Under the pieces are notes generated by a model. The model saw only the letters and a program-made list of their open reading frames with translations, did not search any database and was not told where the DNA came from. Below are positions 18,467 to 27,021 of a stretch of 64,000 nucleotides of DNA, piece after piece. A program made the position numbers and the translations under genes. Positions within the stretch are counted from its first letter, which is position 1, and each line of letters opens with the position of its first letter. The DNA is from Marinicauda salina (GTDB taxonomy: Bacteria > Pseudomonadota > Alphaproteobacteria > Caulobacterales > Maricaulaceae), in contig NZ_QEXV01000005.1 in assembly GCF_003122085.1 (NCBI RefSeq), positions 177,466-241,465 on the forward strand, read 5' to 3'.

Positions 18467-18823
18467 TCAATCGGGGTCGACGACGACATGGCGGGTGAGG
18501 CGCCCGGGATAGACCTGGGTGCGGAAGCGCGCCTCCTGGTAGGCCAGCCCGGCGTCGACGTCCCAGCAGCCCGCCGAAACCCGGAAGCGGTAGCTCGAGC
18601 CGGGCGGCACGCGCACGCCGTCGGGCAGGCGGTTGAAGCCGTAGGTGAAGTTGTCGCAGTCCGAGATCAGGATGGCCGAAAATGTTCGGCTCGATCCGTT
18701 GGCGACCTCGAGCACCCCGGTGGGTTCGCCGGGGCGAATGAGCGGACCGCCGTCGATGCTCCCGCAAGCCGAGACGATCGCGGCGGCGAGCGCGGCCGCA
18801 GCATGGCGGATGGCGTGTTTCAT
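18467..18823 (-). CDS. Small lipoprotein of unknown function
   Basis: 118 residues. The signal MKHAIRHAAAALAAAIVSACGS ends in a lipobox (VSAC). The mature part (LEVANGSSRTFSAILISDC, then PPGSSYRFRVSAGCWDVDAG) looks like a small beta sandwich with two conserved Cys, similar in feel to carbohydrate-free Ig-like domains; I do not recognise a named family. It starts the transcription unit that continues into the PPC-like protein 49 bases downstream. An inverted repeat at 18920-18933 lies between it and the divergent histidine kinase gene. Confidence 0.65.
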   Translation of the reverse strand: MKHAIRHAAAALAAAIVSACGSIDGGPLIRPGEPTGVLEVANGSSRTFSAILISDCDNFTYGFNRLPDGVRVPPGSSYRFRVSAGCWDVDAGLAYQEARFRTQVYPGRLTRHVVVDPD

Positions 18824-18919
18824 GTGAGCTGTCCCCGTGCTCCACTGGACCGGCCCGAAGCGGCGCCGGCGTCTGCATTCGTCTGGACTTGAATAGGATC
18901 GGCGCGCCGCAGGCCCCAT

Positions 18920-18933
18920 CCCCCGAACGGGGG
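18920..18933. promoter_or_regulatory. Inverted repeat, candidate operator copy 1
   Basis: cccccgaacggggg: 6-base arms around AA. It lies in the gap between the divergent lipoprotein gene and histidine kinase gene. A near-identical copy sits at 21527-21540 at the other end of the kinase/regulator pair. Confidence 0.4.
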
Positions 18934-18944
18934 AACGAGCCCGT

Positions 18945-20888
18945 ATGCGGCGGGCGGCTATATGGTCGCCGACCGCGGACGACGATGACGGTGGAGACGA
19001 GCGCGCTTTGCGAATGGGCCTCAACACGCCGAGCCGACGGCTCGCCCTGACGACACTCGTCGCCGTCATTGCGACCGGCCTTGTCCTCATCGTCGCGCTT
19101 CAGCCGGCGGGGCGCGGCGCGCTCGGTCTCGACGGACTCCGACCGCTCGCCGCGTTGAGCCTGCGCTTCTGGGTGCAGATCGCCGTCGGGCTCGGAGCCT
19201 TCCTAATTGCAGCCTGGATCTGGGCGTTGCGCCCGCGTGATCCGGCCGTCCTGCTGTTCGCGCTCTCCGGCGCGGCGACCATGCTGTTCACCTACTCCGC
19301 CGCGGCGGGCGGCGCTGCGGTCATGGCGCTTGAGCCGTGGGCTGCGGGCCTGCTGTTCAACGCCAACGTGCTCGGCGCGTCGCTGTTCGGCGTCGTGATG
19401 ATCGCCCTGTTTCTCATCTACCCGGTGCGGCCGCCGGGATGGCGGACGGCGATCGTGGTCGCGACCGGGGTCTTCGCGGCGTGGACCGGGCTCGAGCTGG
19501 TCGGCGCGACGCCGTCCTGGTCCTCGGTCCATCTGATCACGCTCGTCGAGATGATCGGCATCTTCGCCGCGGTCGGCGCGCAATACCTGGCCACCCGCGA
19601 CGATCCCAGGGGACGCGCGGTCACCATCTGGCTGGGACTGTCGGTGCTCGTCGGATCGGGCGCGTTCATCACGCTGGTCGCGCTGCCGCGTTCGCTCGGC
19701 TTCGCCGGGGTCGTCGACCCGCGCTACGCCTTCTCCTCGTTCCTGCTCATCTACGCCGGCGTCGCGGTCGGGCTGCAGCGCTACCGGCTGTTCGAACTGG
19801 GCGAGTGGGCGTTCCTGATCCTGTTCTACCTGGGCGGCGCGGCGCTGCTGGTCGCGGTCGACGCGATGCTGGTCTACGCCGCCTCGCTGGCGCCGGCCTC
19901 CGCCTTCGGCGTCGCGCTGCTGGCCGTCGCCTTTCTCTATCTGCCGCTCCGGGACACCCTGGCCCGGCGGCTGCTCCATCGCAGTCGGCTGGACGAGCAG
20001 CAGATCTTCCACAGCGTGGTCGACGTGGTCTTCGAGCCGTCCAACCGGGCGCGCGCCGATCGATGGCGCCGGCTGCTGTCGCGCGTATTCGCCCCGCTCG
20101 AAATCGCACCGGCGAAATGGCCGGTTCAGGCGCCGCAGATCCGCGCCGACGGGCTCGAACTCGCCCTGCCCGGCGTCGCCGACATCCCCGATCTCGTCCT
20201 TCGCTATCCCTGGCGCGGACGCGGCCTGTTCGGTTCGCGCCACCGCCGCACGGCGGAACACCTGATCACGCTGATGAGCCACGCCGAGGCCGGACGCGCC
20301 GCCTATGACCGCGGCGTCGCCGAGGAGCGCAGCCGGATCGCCCGCGACATGCACGACAATATCGGTGCGCAGCTTCTCGGCGCGCTGCACAGCCGGCAGG
20401 CCGATCGCAAGGACATGATGATCCGGGAGACGCTCACCGACCTCCGGGACGTGATCAACAACGCCGCGAGCCCCGGCCTTACTTTCGACGAGACGCTGGC
20501 CGAGCTGCGCGCCGAGACCGCCGAGCGCCTCGCCATGGTCGATATCGGGCTCGACTGGAGTGTCGAGGCCGACGATCCGCCGGATCTCACGCCCGGCGCG
20601 GCTCACGCGCTGCGCTCCATCATCCGCGAGGCGGTCAGCAACGTGATCAAGCACGCTGGCGCGTCGCAGGTCCGCATGCGCCTCGTCCACAGCGGCGGCC
20701 GGGCCGAGCTGACGGTCGAGGACGACGGCGCGGGCTTCGATGCCACGGCTGCGAGCGCCGGCGACGGTCTGGCCAATATCCGCGCCCGCGTGCGGGCGCT
20801 GCGCGGCTCGCTCGATCTCGCTGCCATCGATCCCGGCGTACGCCTGACCGCTCGGTTCCCCCTCGAACATGACCGGAGAGGCTCATGA
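18945..20888 (+). CDS. Membrane sensor histidine kinase (NarL-partner, HisKA_3 type)
   Basis: 647 residues. Eight to nine hydrophobic segments fill about residues 33-330 without a periplasmic ligand domain. The kinase core is HisKA_3 type: phospho-acceptor His in RSRIARDMHDNIGAQLL near residue 472, N-box REAVSNVIKHAGAS, and G-box DDGAGFD with DGLANIRARV. It should phosphorylate the regulator encoded next, whose start overlaps its stop (atga). The membrane part may sense a lipophilic or membrane-state signal. Start is uncertain: an ATG at 19014 would still keep the first membrane segment. Confidence 0.88.
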   Translation: MRRAAIWSPTADDDDGGDERALRMGLNTPSRRLALTTLVAVIATGLVLIVALQPAGRGALGLDGLRPLAALSLRFWVQIAVGLGAFLIAAWIWALRPRDPAVLLFALSGAATMLFTYSAAAGGAAVMALEPWAAGLLFNANVLGASLFGVVMIALFLIYPVRPPGWRTAIVVATGVFAAWTGLELVGATPSWSSVHLITLVEMIGIFAAVGAQYLATRDDPRGRAVTIWLGLSVLVGSGAFITLVALPRSLGFAGVVDPRYAFSSFLLIYAGVAVGLQRYRLFELGEWAFLILFYLGGAALLVAVDAMLVYAASLAPASAFGVALLAVAFLYLPLRDTLARRLLHRSRLDEQQIFHSVVDVVFEPSNRARADRWRRLLSRVFAPLEIAPAKWPVQAPQIRADGLELALPGVADIPDLVLRYPWRGRGLFGSRHRRTAEHLITLMSHAEAGRAAYDRGVAEERSRIARDMHDNIGAQLLGALHSRQADRKDMMIRETLTDLRDVINNAASPGLTFDETLAELRAETAERLAMVDIGLDWSVEADDPPDLTPGAAHALRSIIREAVSNVIKHAGASQVRMRLVHSGGRAELTVEDDGAGFDATAASAGDGLANIRARVRALRGSLDLAAIDPGVRLTARFPLEHDRRGS

Positions 20889-21526
20889 CGCGCGTTCTGA
20901 TCGTGGAAGACATCTCCGAGACGCGCCGCTGGCTGGGAGACATCGTGCGGTCGGCCTTCGCCGAGTGTGAGATCGAGGAGGCCGCCGACATGCGCGCCGG
21001 GCTCGCCGCCGCCGCCGCGCGGGACTTCGACCTGGCGCTGATCGATCTCGGCCTGCCCGACGGCTCCGGCCTGGAAGTGTTGCGCAGCCTGAAGCTCGTC
21101 CGCCCGGAAACGATCTCGATCGTCACGACCGTGATGGGCGACGACAGCCACATCGTCGCGGCGCTATCCGCCGGCGCACAGGGTTATCTGCTCAAGGAGA
21201 CGCCGCCCGACGTGCTGGCGCGCCAGCTGGTGCAGCACGCCCAGGGCCTGCCGGCGCTGTCGCCCTCGATCGCGCGGCGGATCATGGAGCATTTCCGCCT
21301 GACCGGACCGGCCGCCGACCCGGAGGAGGAGCTGACCGCGCGCGAGCGCGAGGTGCTCGCGCTGATCAGCCGCGGCCTGCGCAACAGCGACGTCGCCGCC
21401 AGCCTGGAGCTCGCCGAGAGCACGGTGGCCAGCCACATCAAGTCGATCTATCGCAAGCTGGGCATCTCCTCGCGCGCCGAGGCGGCCTGGCACGCCGCGC
21501 GGATGGGGCTCTCGCCCGGCGCCTGA
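20885..21526 (+). CDS. NarL/LuxR-family response regulator
   Basis: 213 residues. Receiver domain 1-125: acidic pair VEDIS, phosphorylated Asp in LALIDLGLPDGSG near residue 57, Thr in VTTVMGDD, Lys in YLLKE. C-terminal LuxR helix-turn-helix from about 148: LTAREREVLALISRG, ESTVASHIKSIYRKLGI. It is the cognate DNA-binding partner of the preceding kinase. Its stop codon is directly followed by an inverted repeat (21527-21540) matching one upstream of the kinase gene, a plausible binding site. Confidence 0.93.
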   Translation: MTRVLIVEDISETRRWLGDIVRSAFAECEIEEAADMRAGLAAAAARDFDLALIDLGLPDGSGLEVLRSLKLVRPETISIVTTVMGDDSHIVAALSAGAQGYLLKETPPDVLARQLVQHAQGLPALSPSIARRIMEHFRLTGPAADPEEELTAREREVLALISRGLRNSDVAASLELAESTVASHIKSIYRKLGISSRAEAAWHAARMGLSPGA

Positions 21527-21540
21527 CCCCGGAACGGGGG
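21527..21540. promoter_or_regulatory. Inverted repeat, candidate operator copy 2
   Basis: ccccggaacggggg differs from the copy at 18920-18933 by one base. It abuts the response-regulator stop and lies 60 bases before the next secreted-protein gene, so it could control that gene or, less likely, act as a weak terminator (no T run). Confidence 0.4.
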
Positions 21541-21600
21541 ATGGCGGGGCGCCCCCGGGCCGGTCACGATCGCGCCCGCAATGATCCGGAGAACGCTTCG

Positions 21601-22152
21601 ATGGACCTCGCAAGCCTGCTTTTCGCCGCCATGGCCCTGCTCGCCCAGGAGCCGTGGGAGAGCACCGACGACGGTCTCTGGACGTTTCCCGACGGACGCT
21701 ATGTCGAACGTCAGCCCGACGGTTCGCCGGGCTGCGGCGTCGACGGCGCGCGCGCCTTTCGCTGGCGGGTGCGCGTCGAGGAGTCCCTGTCCGACGGCGC
21801 GACCGGAAACGGCGGCGCGTTCATCCTCGAATTCGACGACGAACCGGTGCGCTACGAGCTGCGCGAGGTCATCTCCATGGCCGATCCCTCGGTGGCGTTC
21901 GACGGCCGTTCGATGACGGTCGCCAAGGGCGGCCTGCTGATCGAGGGCGGGCTCGATTCTCACGTCTCGGGCGATCTCGACCTGATCTTCCTTATCCGAG
22001 ACGACGACGCCGTCGAACTGGTCAGCGCCTATTTCCGCGGCGGGTCGGGCCGTGGAAACGCGACCATCGTCGACCAGCATAACGAGCCGCGGGTCGCCGG
22101 TTTCCTGCCCGATGGGACGCCGCTCAGACCCTTCACCCGCTGCGGCGAGTGA
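21601..22152 (+). CDS. Hypothetical secreted protein
   Basis: 183 residues. A short hydrophobic start (MDLASLLFAAMALLAQE) probably acts as a signal peptide. The rest is acidic and beta-rich with two Cys (PGCGVDG near residue 45 and the penultimate-region RCGE) that could pair. I do not recognise the family. It lies downstream of the NarL-type regulator with the candidate operator in between, so it may belong to that regulon. Confidence 0.6.
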   Translation: MDLASLLFAAMALLAQEPWESTDDGLWTFPDGRYVERQPDGSPGCGVDGARAFRWRVRVEESLSDGATGNGGAFILEFDDEPVRYELREVISMADPSVAFDGRSMTVAKGGLLIEGGLDSHVSGDLDLIFLIRDDDAVELVSAYFRGGSGRGNATIVDQHNEPRVAGFLPDGTPLRPFTRCGE

Positions 22153-22165
22153 TCATGGCGCCGGC

Positions 22166-22864
22166 TCAGTAATGCGGCGGCAGCGGCCCGCCGGCGGGCG
22201 GGGCGTTGAGCACGGCGGCGCCATGCAGCGCGACATGGGCGAGGATGGCCGAGGCCGGGCTGCGGCTCGCGACATAGGCCAGCGCGATCACGCCATTGCC
22301 GACCAGCGGGGCGAGCATCGCCGCGCCGCGGAACTCGGGAAAGCCGGCGTGATAGGCGGCGGTGACGGCGAGGCTGGCGAGCAGGGCGAGCCCGCTGCCG
22401 AGGATCTCGCCGCCGGGACCCGAAAGGCCCGCCCGAGCCGCGGTCGCGGCGAACACGGCCGAGACGGGAACGACGGTGAGCAGCATCGCGTCGAGCACGG
22501 CGTAGATCCCGCCGAGCCAGGCGAGATCGCCTGCGAGCGCCGCACCGGCGGAGATCGGCGCGCCCGGCTGCGACAGCACATGGCCGGCCGAGAAGCCCGC
22601 CGCGGCGGCCGCGGCGACGAGCCCGAGGCGCCAGCGATGAAGAAGGGCCCCGAAGCCGAACCCCGTCCGCACGACCCAGACCGCGAGAAATCCGCCGGTC
22701 GCGGCGAGATGCCAGGCGACGAACCCGCGCCGCGGCAACTCCAGCACACCCGCGCCGAGCCACGAAACGAGGAAGCCGACGGCGGCGGCCGCGACGATCC
22801 AGAGACCGGCCTTCGGCGTGAAAGGAGCGCCGTCGCCCGGAGCGCGGGCTCGCCAGGGCTGCAT
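22166..22864 (-). CDS. Multi-pass membrane protein, unknown
   Basis: 232 residues with six to seven hydrophobic segments, including AGLWIVAAAAVGFLVSWLGA and LGLVAAAAAAGFSAGHVL. A late helix SAILAHVALHGAAVLNAP, with a His and Ala-rich context, recalls the last motif of CPBP-type intramembrane proteases, but the glutamate motif (EExxxR) of that family is not present, so I do not assign protease activity. Convergent with the preceding gene (13 bases between stops). tRNA-Arg follows on the other strand. Confidence 0.65.
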   Translation of the reverse strand: MQPWRARAPGDGAPFTPKAGLWIVAAAAVGFLVSWLGAGVLELPRRGFVAWHLAATGGFLAVWVVRTGFGFGALLHRWRLGLVAAAAAAGFSAGHVLSQPGAPISAGAALAGDLAWLGGIYAVLDAMLLTVVPVSAVFAATAARAGLSGPGGEILGSGLALLASLAVTAAYHAGFPEFRGAAMLAPLVGNGVIALAYVASRSPASAILAHVALHGAAVLNAPPAGGPLPPHY

Positions 22865-22950
22865 GCGGCGTCTCCCTTCGGTTCAGACGCACATTGACGC
22901 ATTGGCGGCCTCGCCGCCGTCAACCCATCTCTGCTATATGCGGATCAGGA

Positions 22951-23027
22951 GTCCCCGTAGCTCAGTCGGATAGAGCATCAGATTCCTAATCTGAGGGCCG
23001 CAGGTTCGAATCCTGCCGGGGACGCCA
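22951..23027 (+). tRNA. tRNA-Arg (anticodon CCT)
   Basis: 77 bases including an encoded CCA. Acceptor stem gtccccg pairs with cggggac. The anticodon arm tcaga-ttcctaa-tctga gives loop TTCCTAA with anticodon CCT, reading AGG. T-arm caggttcgaatcctg is standard. The rare-codon arginine tRNA is a common integration site for mobile DNA, but the flanks here hold ordinary genes. Confidence 0.97.
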
Positions 23028-23235
23028 TTTCCGCCATCGCCGCTATTTCGCCCAGCCATCGCCCCGCCGCGCGTCGTCCGCCGCTTGCTTCGACATCTCT
23101 TCCCTTGACCGGCGCGGAAACCGGTCGTCGCGCAATCGCGACCGCATGAAACATCCGACGGGTTGCGGCGCGCGGACGCATCGCGCAAAGCTCCGCCGGG
23201 ATCACGCACAGCCCGCCGCTCCCGGAGACACGCCC

Positions 23236-24180
23236 ATGCCGCTCAGGCTCGCCGCCGTCATCGCCGCGCTCGTCGCCGCGCCCGCCGCCGCCCAGGACCC
23301 GACGCCGACGGTCTATGACGACGGCCGCGGCGGCGAGGTCCGCCTGCCCCAGGGCGACATCTCCTTCGCCGACGCCGTGACAAGCTACGAGATGGGCGAA
23401 CCCGCCCCGATCGAAGCCTCGCGCGACCCCGCCGCGACGCTCGGCCCGCCCGACTGGGAATCGCTCGACACCGCCGATCGCATCGTGACGCTGGGCTGCG
23501 GCGGCGCGCTGACCCTGCAATTCACCGACAACGCGCTGATCGACGTGGCCGGCCCCGACCTGTTCGTCTTCGAGGTCGGCCCCGACGTCGAGCCGAGCGC
23601 GCTGGCGATCTCGGCCGACGGCGAGGCATGGATCGAGGTCGGCGCCATCTCCGGCGGCCGGGCCGAGATCGACATCGCCCCGCATATCGAGGAGGGCGCG
23701 AGCTTTCGCTTCGTCCGGCTGACCGATGACGGCGAGGACTGCCGCGGGCGCTGGCCCGGCGCCGACATCGACGCCGTCGCCGCGATCGGCGCGGCCGAGC
23801 GCGTGGTCTTCGACGGCGCCATCCTGTTCGATGTCGACAGCGCCGCGCTCAAGCCCGGCGCCGAGGCCGCCCTGTCGGAATTCGCCGCGGGCCTGGCCGA
23901 ACGCGATGTCGCGCTGCGCGTCGAGGGCCATTCGGACTCGCAGGGGCCGGCCGAGTACAACGCCGCGCTCTCCCGCGAACGCGCCGCGTCGGTGCGTTCC
24001 TTCCTGCTTGGGCAGGCCGCGACCGAAGACATGTCCATCGCGGTGCGCGGCGTCGGCGAGGCCGAACCCGTCGCCGACAACGCGACCGAGGCCGGCCGCG
24101 CGCAGAACCGCCGCGTCGAGATCATCGTGCGCGCCGCGGCCGGTTCGGAGCCGGAAGACGCGGACGCCGAGGGCGAGTGA
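23236..24180 (+). CDS. OmpA-family C-terminal domain secreted protein
   Basis: 314 residues. Signal peptide MPLRLAAVIAALVAAPAAAQ, a ~180-residue N-terminal beta-rich domain with a Cys in TLGCGGALTLQ, then an OmpA-like peptidoglycan-binding domain from about residue 190: ILFDVDSAALKPGAEAAL, EGHSDSQGPAEYN, ALSRERAASVRSFL, AQNRRVEIIVR. It should be periplasmic and anchor to peptidoglycan. The N-terminal part (FVFEVGPDVEPSALAIS) resembles a sugar-free discoidin-like beta domain and may be a calcium or ligand module; that part is inference. Ends with an acidic tail. Confidence 0.85.
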   Translation: MPLRLAAVIAALVAAPAAAQDPTPTVYDDGRGGEVRLPQGDISFADAVTSYEMGEPAPIEASRDPAATLGPPDWESLDTADRIVTLGCGGALTLQFTDNALIDVAGPDLFVFEVGPDVEPSALAISADGEAWIEVGAISGGRAEIDIAPHIEEGASFRFVRLTDDGEDCRGRWPGADIDAVAAIGAAERVVFDGAILFDVDSAALKPGAEAALSEFAAGLAERDVALRVEGHSDSQGPAEYNAALSRERAASVRSFLLGQAATEDMSIAVRGVGEAEPVADNATEAGRAQNRRVEIIVRAAAGSEPEDADAEGE

Positions 24181-24216
24181 GCGGGCGCGGCGCGACAGCC
24201 GCGCCGCGTCATCCGC

Positions 24217-25743
24217 CTACTGGGTTTCGACCGCCCGGCAGATCAGCCGCATGCCGTTGATCCATTCATTGTTCCGGCGCTCGCGGATCGTGATCACGAC
24301 CCCCGTCGCGACCTCGGGATAGGGACACGCCGCAGACGTCCAGTGACTGCAATTGGGCTGCTCGCCGCGATCCGTCGCCCGGAGCGCGTTTCTCGTCTCC
24401 TCGTCGACATCGGGATCGAGGTACTCGTCGAGCCGCCAACTGCTCAGGCCGAGCCCCTTCACGCGCGCATTCGGCCGGTGATTGTTCACGCAGACCTCCA
24501 GGCCCGCGACAACGTGATCGTCCGGCGCGAGCGGCCACTCGCCTCCGCCCCAGCCAAACAGGCCGAGCGGTCGGCCGTCACAGAGATCCTCGTAAAGTTC
24601 TTCGTCCTCGCGCTCGCCGAGGCCGTCGCCTTCGATCGGCGCGCCCTGCAGCGCGATGGCGCAGGGCCGGTCCCACATCTCCGAAAGCCGGATACCGGTG
24701 AGCGCGCGGTCCTCGAAATCGAGCCGGCGCGTATCGTCGACCGCGCCGTGACCGGCGCGGTCGGTGACCGTCGAAATCGCATCGGCCAGGCGGTAGCCGC
24801 CCCCGGAGGATGCGGTCGCTTCATCGCCTCCGTCTCCTTCCGACGCCGCCTGCACCTGCTCGCCGTCGATGAAGACGTCGGCTGCGCCGGCGCGCGCCAG
24901 CTCGACGTCGGGTCGACCGCCATAGACGCGATAGGCGTCGACGCCGCCGCCGCCGACATAGCCCGACGCCGCGCCGCCATCGACGGAGTCGTTATCCTGG
25001 ATGCTCGCCTCGAAGCCGGCGAAATCGCCGGCGACGGCCTCCAGCCGTCCATCGATAGAGACCGAATAGCCGACGGTGTCGCCGGTCCCCCGGATCGCCA
25101 GCGTGTGGAAGGGCGCGCCGTCGACGAAGACCTCGGCGGCGCCGGCCCGCGCGAATTCGAGGTTCGCGATCGCGCCGAAGGCCTGGAAGCCGTCGACGCC
25201 GCCGCCGCCGACATAGCCGGTGGCGCGCCCGCCATTGATCGCGTCATTGCCCTGGATCGAGGCGTCGTAGCCGTCGAGATCGCCGGAGACCGCCTGCAGA
25301 TGGCCGTCGACCTTCAGCGTGTAGCCGACGGTCTCGCCGGTCCCCCGGATGACGACGTGATGATAGGGCGCGCCGTCGACCGTGATCCGGGCCGCGCCGG
25401 GCCGGGCCAGCGTGATCGACTCGATGGAGCCGTCGACGCGGAAGCCGTCGGCGCCGCCGTGGCCGACATAGCCCGTCGCGGTCCCGCCGGAGATCTCGTC
25501 ATTGTCCTGGCGGGTGATTTCCACGCCGTCGAAATCGCCTTCGAGCTGCTGGAGCGTCCCGTCGACCTCGATGGTGTAGGCCACCGTCTCGCCGGGCCCC
25601 ACGAGCACGATCGTGTGCTCGCCGGCCTCGGCGACCGCCTGTTCCAGACTCTGGATCACCGCGTCGGGCGTCTGCGCCGATGTCGCGGCGCCGGTCGCGA
25701 CGAGCGCCAGTCCCGCCGCGAGGCCTGTCGTTGCGTGGTTCAT
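24217..25743 (-). CDS. Secreted protein with three exact 85-residue repeats
   Basis: 508 residues with a Sec signal (MNHATTGLAAGLALVATGAA). Residues 43-127, 128-212 and 213-297 are three tandem units of exactly 85 residues with no gaps. Each follows the pattern (V/I)xGxGxTVxY, DGxLxxxxGD, ND near position 40, GGxAxGYVGxGG, D at 57, ARxGAAxxxxDG. The C-terminal 190 residues hold Cys-bearing segments (EVCVNNHRP, NCSHWTSAACPYPE) and end EWINGMRLICRAV, probably a separate domain. The repeat style recalls modules in haloarchaeal secreted proteins (from memory). Function unknown. Start: MNHATT chosen; a Met four codons upstream is possible. Confidence 0.75.
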   Translation of the reverse strand: MNHATTGLAAGLALVATGAATSAQTPDAVIQSLEQAVAEAGEHTIVLVGPGETVAYTIEVDGTLQQLEGDFDGVEITRQDNDEISGGTATGYVGHGGADGFRVDGSIESITLARPGAARITVDGAPYHHVVIRGTGETVGYTLKVDGHLQAVSGDLDGYDASIQGNDAINGGRATGYVGGGGVDGFQAFGAIANLEFARAGAAEVFVDGAPFHTLAIRGTGDTVGYSVSIDGRLEAVAGDFAGFEASIQDNDSVDGGAASGYVGGGGVDAYRVYGGRPDVELARAGAADVFIDGEQVQAASEGDGGDEATASSGGGYRLADAISTVTDRAGHGAVDDTRRLDFEDRALTGIRLSEMWDRPCAIALQGAPIEGDGLGEREDEELYEDLCDGRPLGLFGWGGGEWPLAPDDHVVAGLEVCVNNHRPNARVKGLGLSSWRLDEYLDPDVDEETRNALRATDRGEQPNCSHWTSAACPYPEVATGVVITIRERRNNEWINGMRLICRAVETQ

Positions 25744-25940
25744 GCCTGTCCCCATTGTCGCCTGCCATGCGAAGACCGCCGGCGGCGAGCCGGGACGGCC
25801 TCGACCGCACAACCCTACACAAGCCGCGACACGACTCAAAAGGCGAGGGACGCACGCGCGCCCCGCCGCGACGCGCCGTCGCGCTTTCCCCGCTCGCCGG
25901 TCTCGGCTCAAATGCGCGGCGAAGCCGACGGAGACATTCC

Positions 25941-26888
25941 ATGCCCATCGCGACCGTGGAGACGATCTGGCGCAACGGCGCGCTCATCCCCTGGGCCGAC
26001 GCGCAGGTCCACGTGCTCAGCCACGCCCTGCATTACGGCACGTCGGTGTTCGAGGGGATCCGCGTCTACGAGACGCCCGCGGGCCCGCGAAGCTTCCGGC
26101 TTCGCGACCATATCCGGCGGCTGATCGATTCGGCGCGCATCTACGACCTCGTCATTCCCTTCGACGAGGACGCGCTCGTGGCGGGTTGCGACGCCGTCGT
26201 GGCGGCGAACGGCCTGCGCTCGGCCTATATCCGCCCGATCGCCATGGTCGGCTATGGCGAGATCGGCGTGGCGCCGCTGAAGCCGGAGCCCGTCGAGACG
26301 TTCATCGCCGCCTTTCCCTGGGGTGCCTATCTCGGCGAAACCGCGCGCGAGCAGGGCGTCGATGTCTGCGTCTCGTCGTGGAACCGACTGGCGCCCAACA
26401 CCGCGCCGACCGGCGCCAAGGCGGCCGGCAACTACCTCACCAGCTTCCTGATATCGCGCGAGGCGAAGAAGCGCGGCTACGCCGAGGGGATCGGGCTCGA
26501 CATCCACGGCCGGTTGTCAGAGGGGGCGGGCGAGAACCTCTTCCTGTTCAAGGACGGCCGGCTGATGACGCCGCCGGCGGCCTCGTCGATCCTGCAGGGC
26601 ATCACGCGCGACGCCGTGATCGAACTCGCCCGCCGCGAAGGCATCGAGGTCGTCGAGCAGTCCCTGCCGCGCGAGGCGCTGTATCTGTGCGACGAGGCCT
26701 TCCTGACCGGCACGGCCGCCGAGATCACGCCGATCCGATCCGTCGACGACAAGCCCACGCGCGCGGCCGGACCGGGCGAGATCACGCGACTCCTGCAGGA
26801 CCGCTTCTTCGGCCTGTTCGAGGGCGGGACCGAGGACGAATGGGGCTGGCTGCAGCCGGTTTCGGGACTCGCCGACGCGACGGTCTGA
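25941..26888 (+). CDS. ilvE: Branched-chain amino acid aminotransferase (class IV)
   Basis: 315 residues. Fold-type IV PLP enzyme: start TIWRNGALIPWADAQVHVLSHALHYGTSVFEGIRVY is the BCAT hallmark, the PLP lysine is in TGAKAAGNYLTS near residue 160, and later EGAGENLFLFKDG and FLTGTAAEITPI fit IlvE. It transfers amino groups between leucine/isoleucine/valine and 2-oxoglutarate. Length matches. ATG at 25941 is preferred since it begins the conserved region and GGAGA lies seven bases before it. D-amino acid transaminases share the fold, but the sequence fits BCAT better. Confidence 0.93.
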   Translation: MPIATVETIWRNGALIPWADAQVHVLSHALHYGTSVFEGIRVYETPAGPRSFRLRDHIRRLIDSARIYDLVIPFDEDALVAGCDAVVAANGLRSAYIRPIAMVGYGEIGVAPLKPEPVETFIAAFPWGAYLGETAREQGVDVCVSSWNRLAPNTAPTGAKAAGNYLTSFLISREAKKRGYAEGIGLDIHGRLSEGAGENLFLFKDGRLMTPPAASSILQGITRDAVIELARREGIEVVEQSLPREALYLCDEAFLTGTAAEITPIRSVDDKPTRAAGPGEITRLLQDRFFGLFEGGTEDEWGWLQPVSGLADATV

Positions 26889-27021
26889 CCGCGCCGCCCG
26901 GCGCGCCCGGTTCGACGCGCGGCCTGCGCGCATGTTTTAATCAGACTGGAGCCGGCGGGCGGCGATGCGCCCGCCGGACAGGGGCGGCGCGGCCCGGCCC
27001 TGCTGCAAGGGGAGGCCGGTC

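Noticed and set aside
22166..22864. CPBP intramembrane protease
   Set aside because: The His-containing late helix is suggestive but the EExxxR motif is absent.
22951..23027. Genomic island at tRNA-Arg
   Set aside because: No integrase, direct repeat or shift in base composition at either side.
22934..23209. Protein-like stretch over tRNA-Arg on the minus strand
   Set aside because: It translates the tRNA itself, a common artefact.
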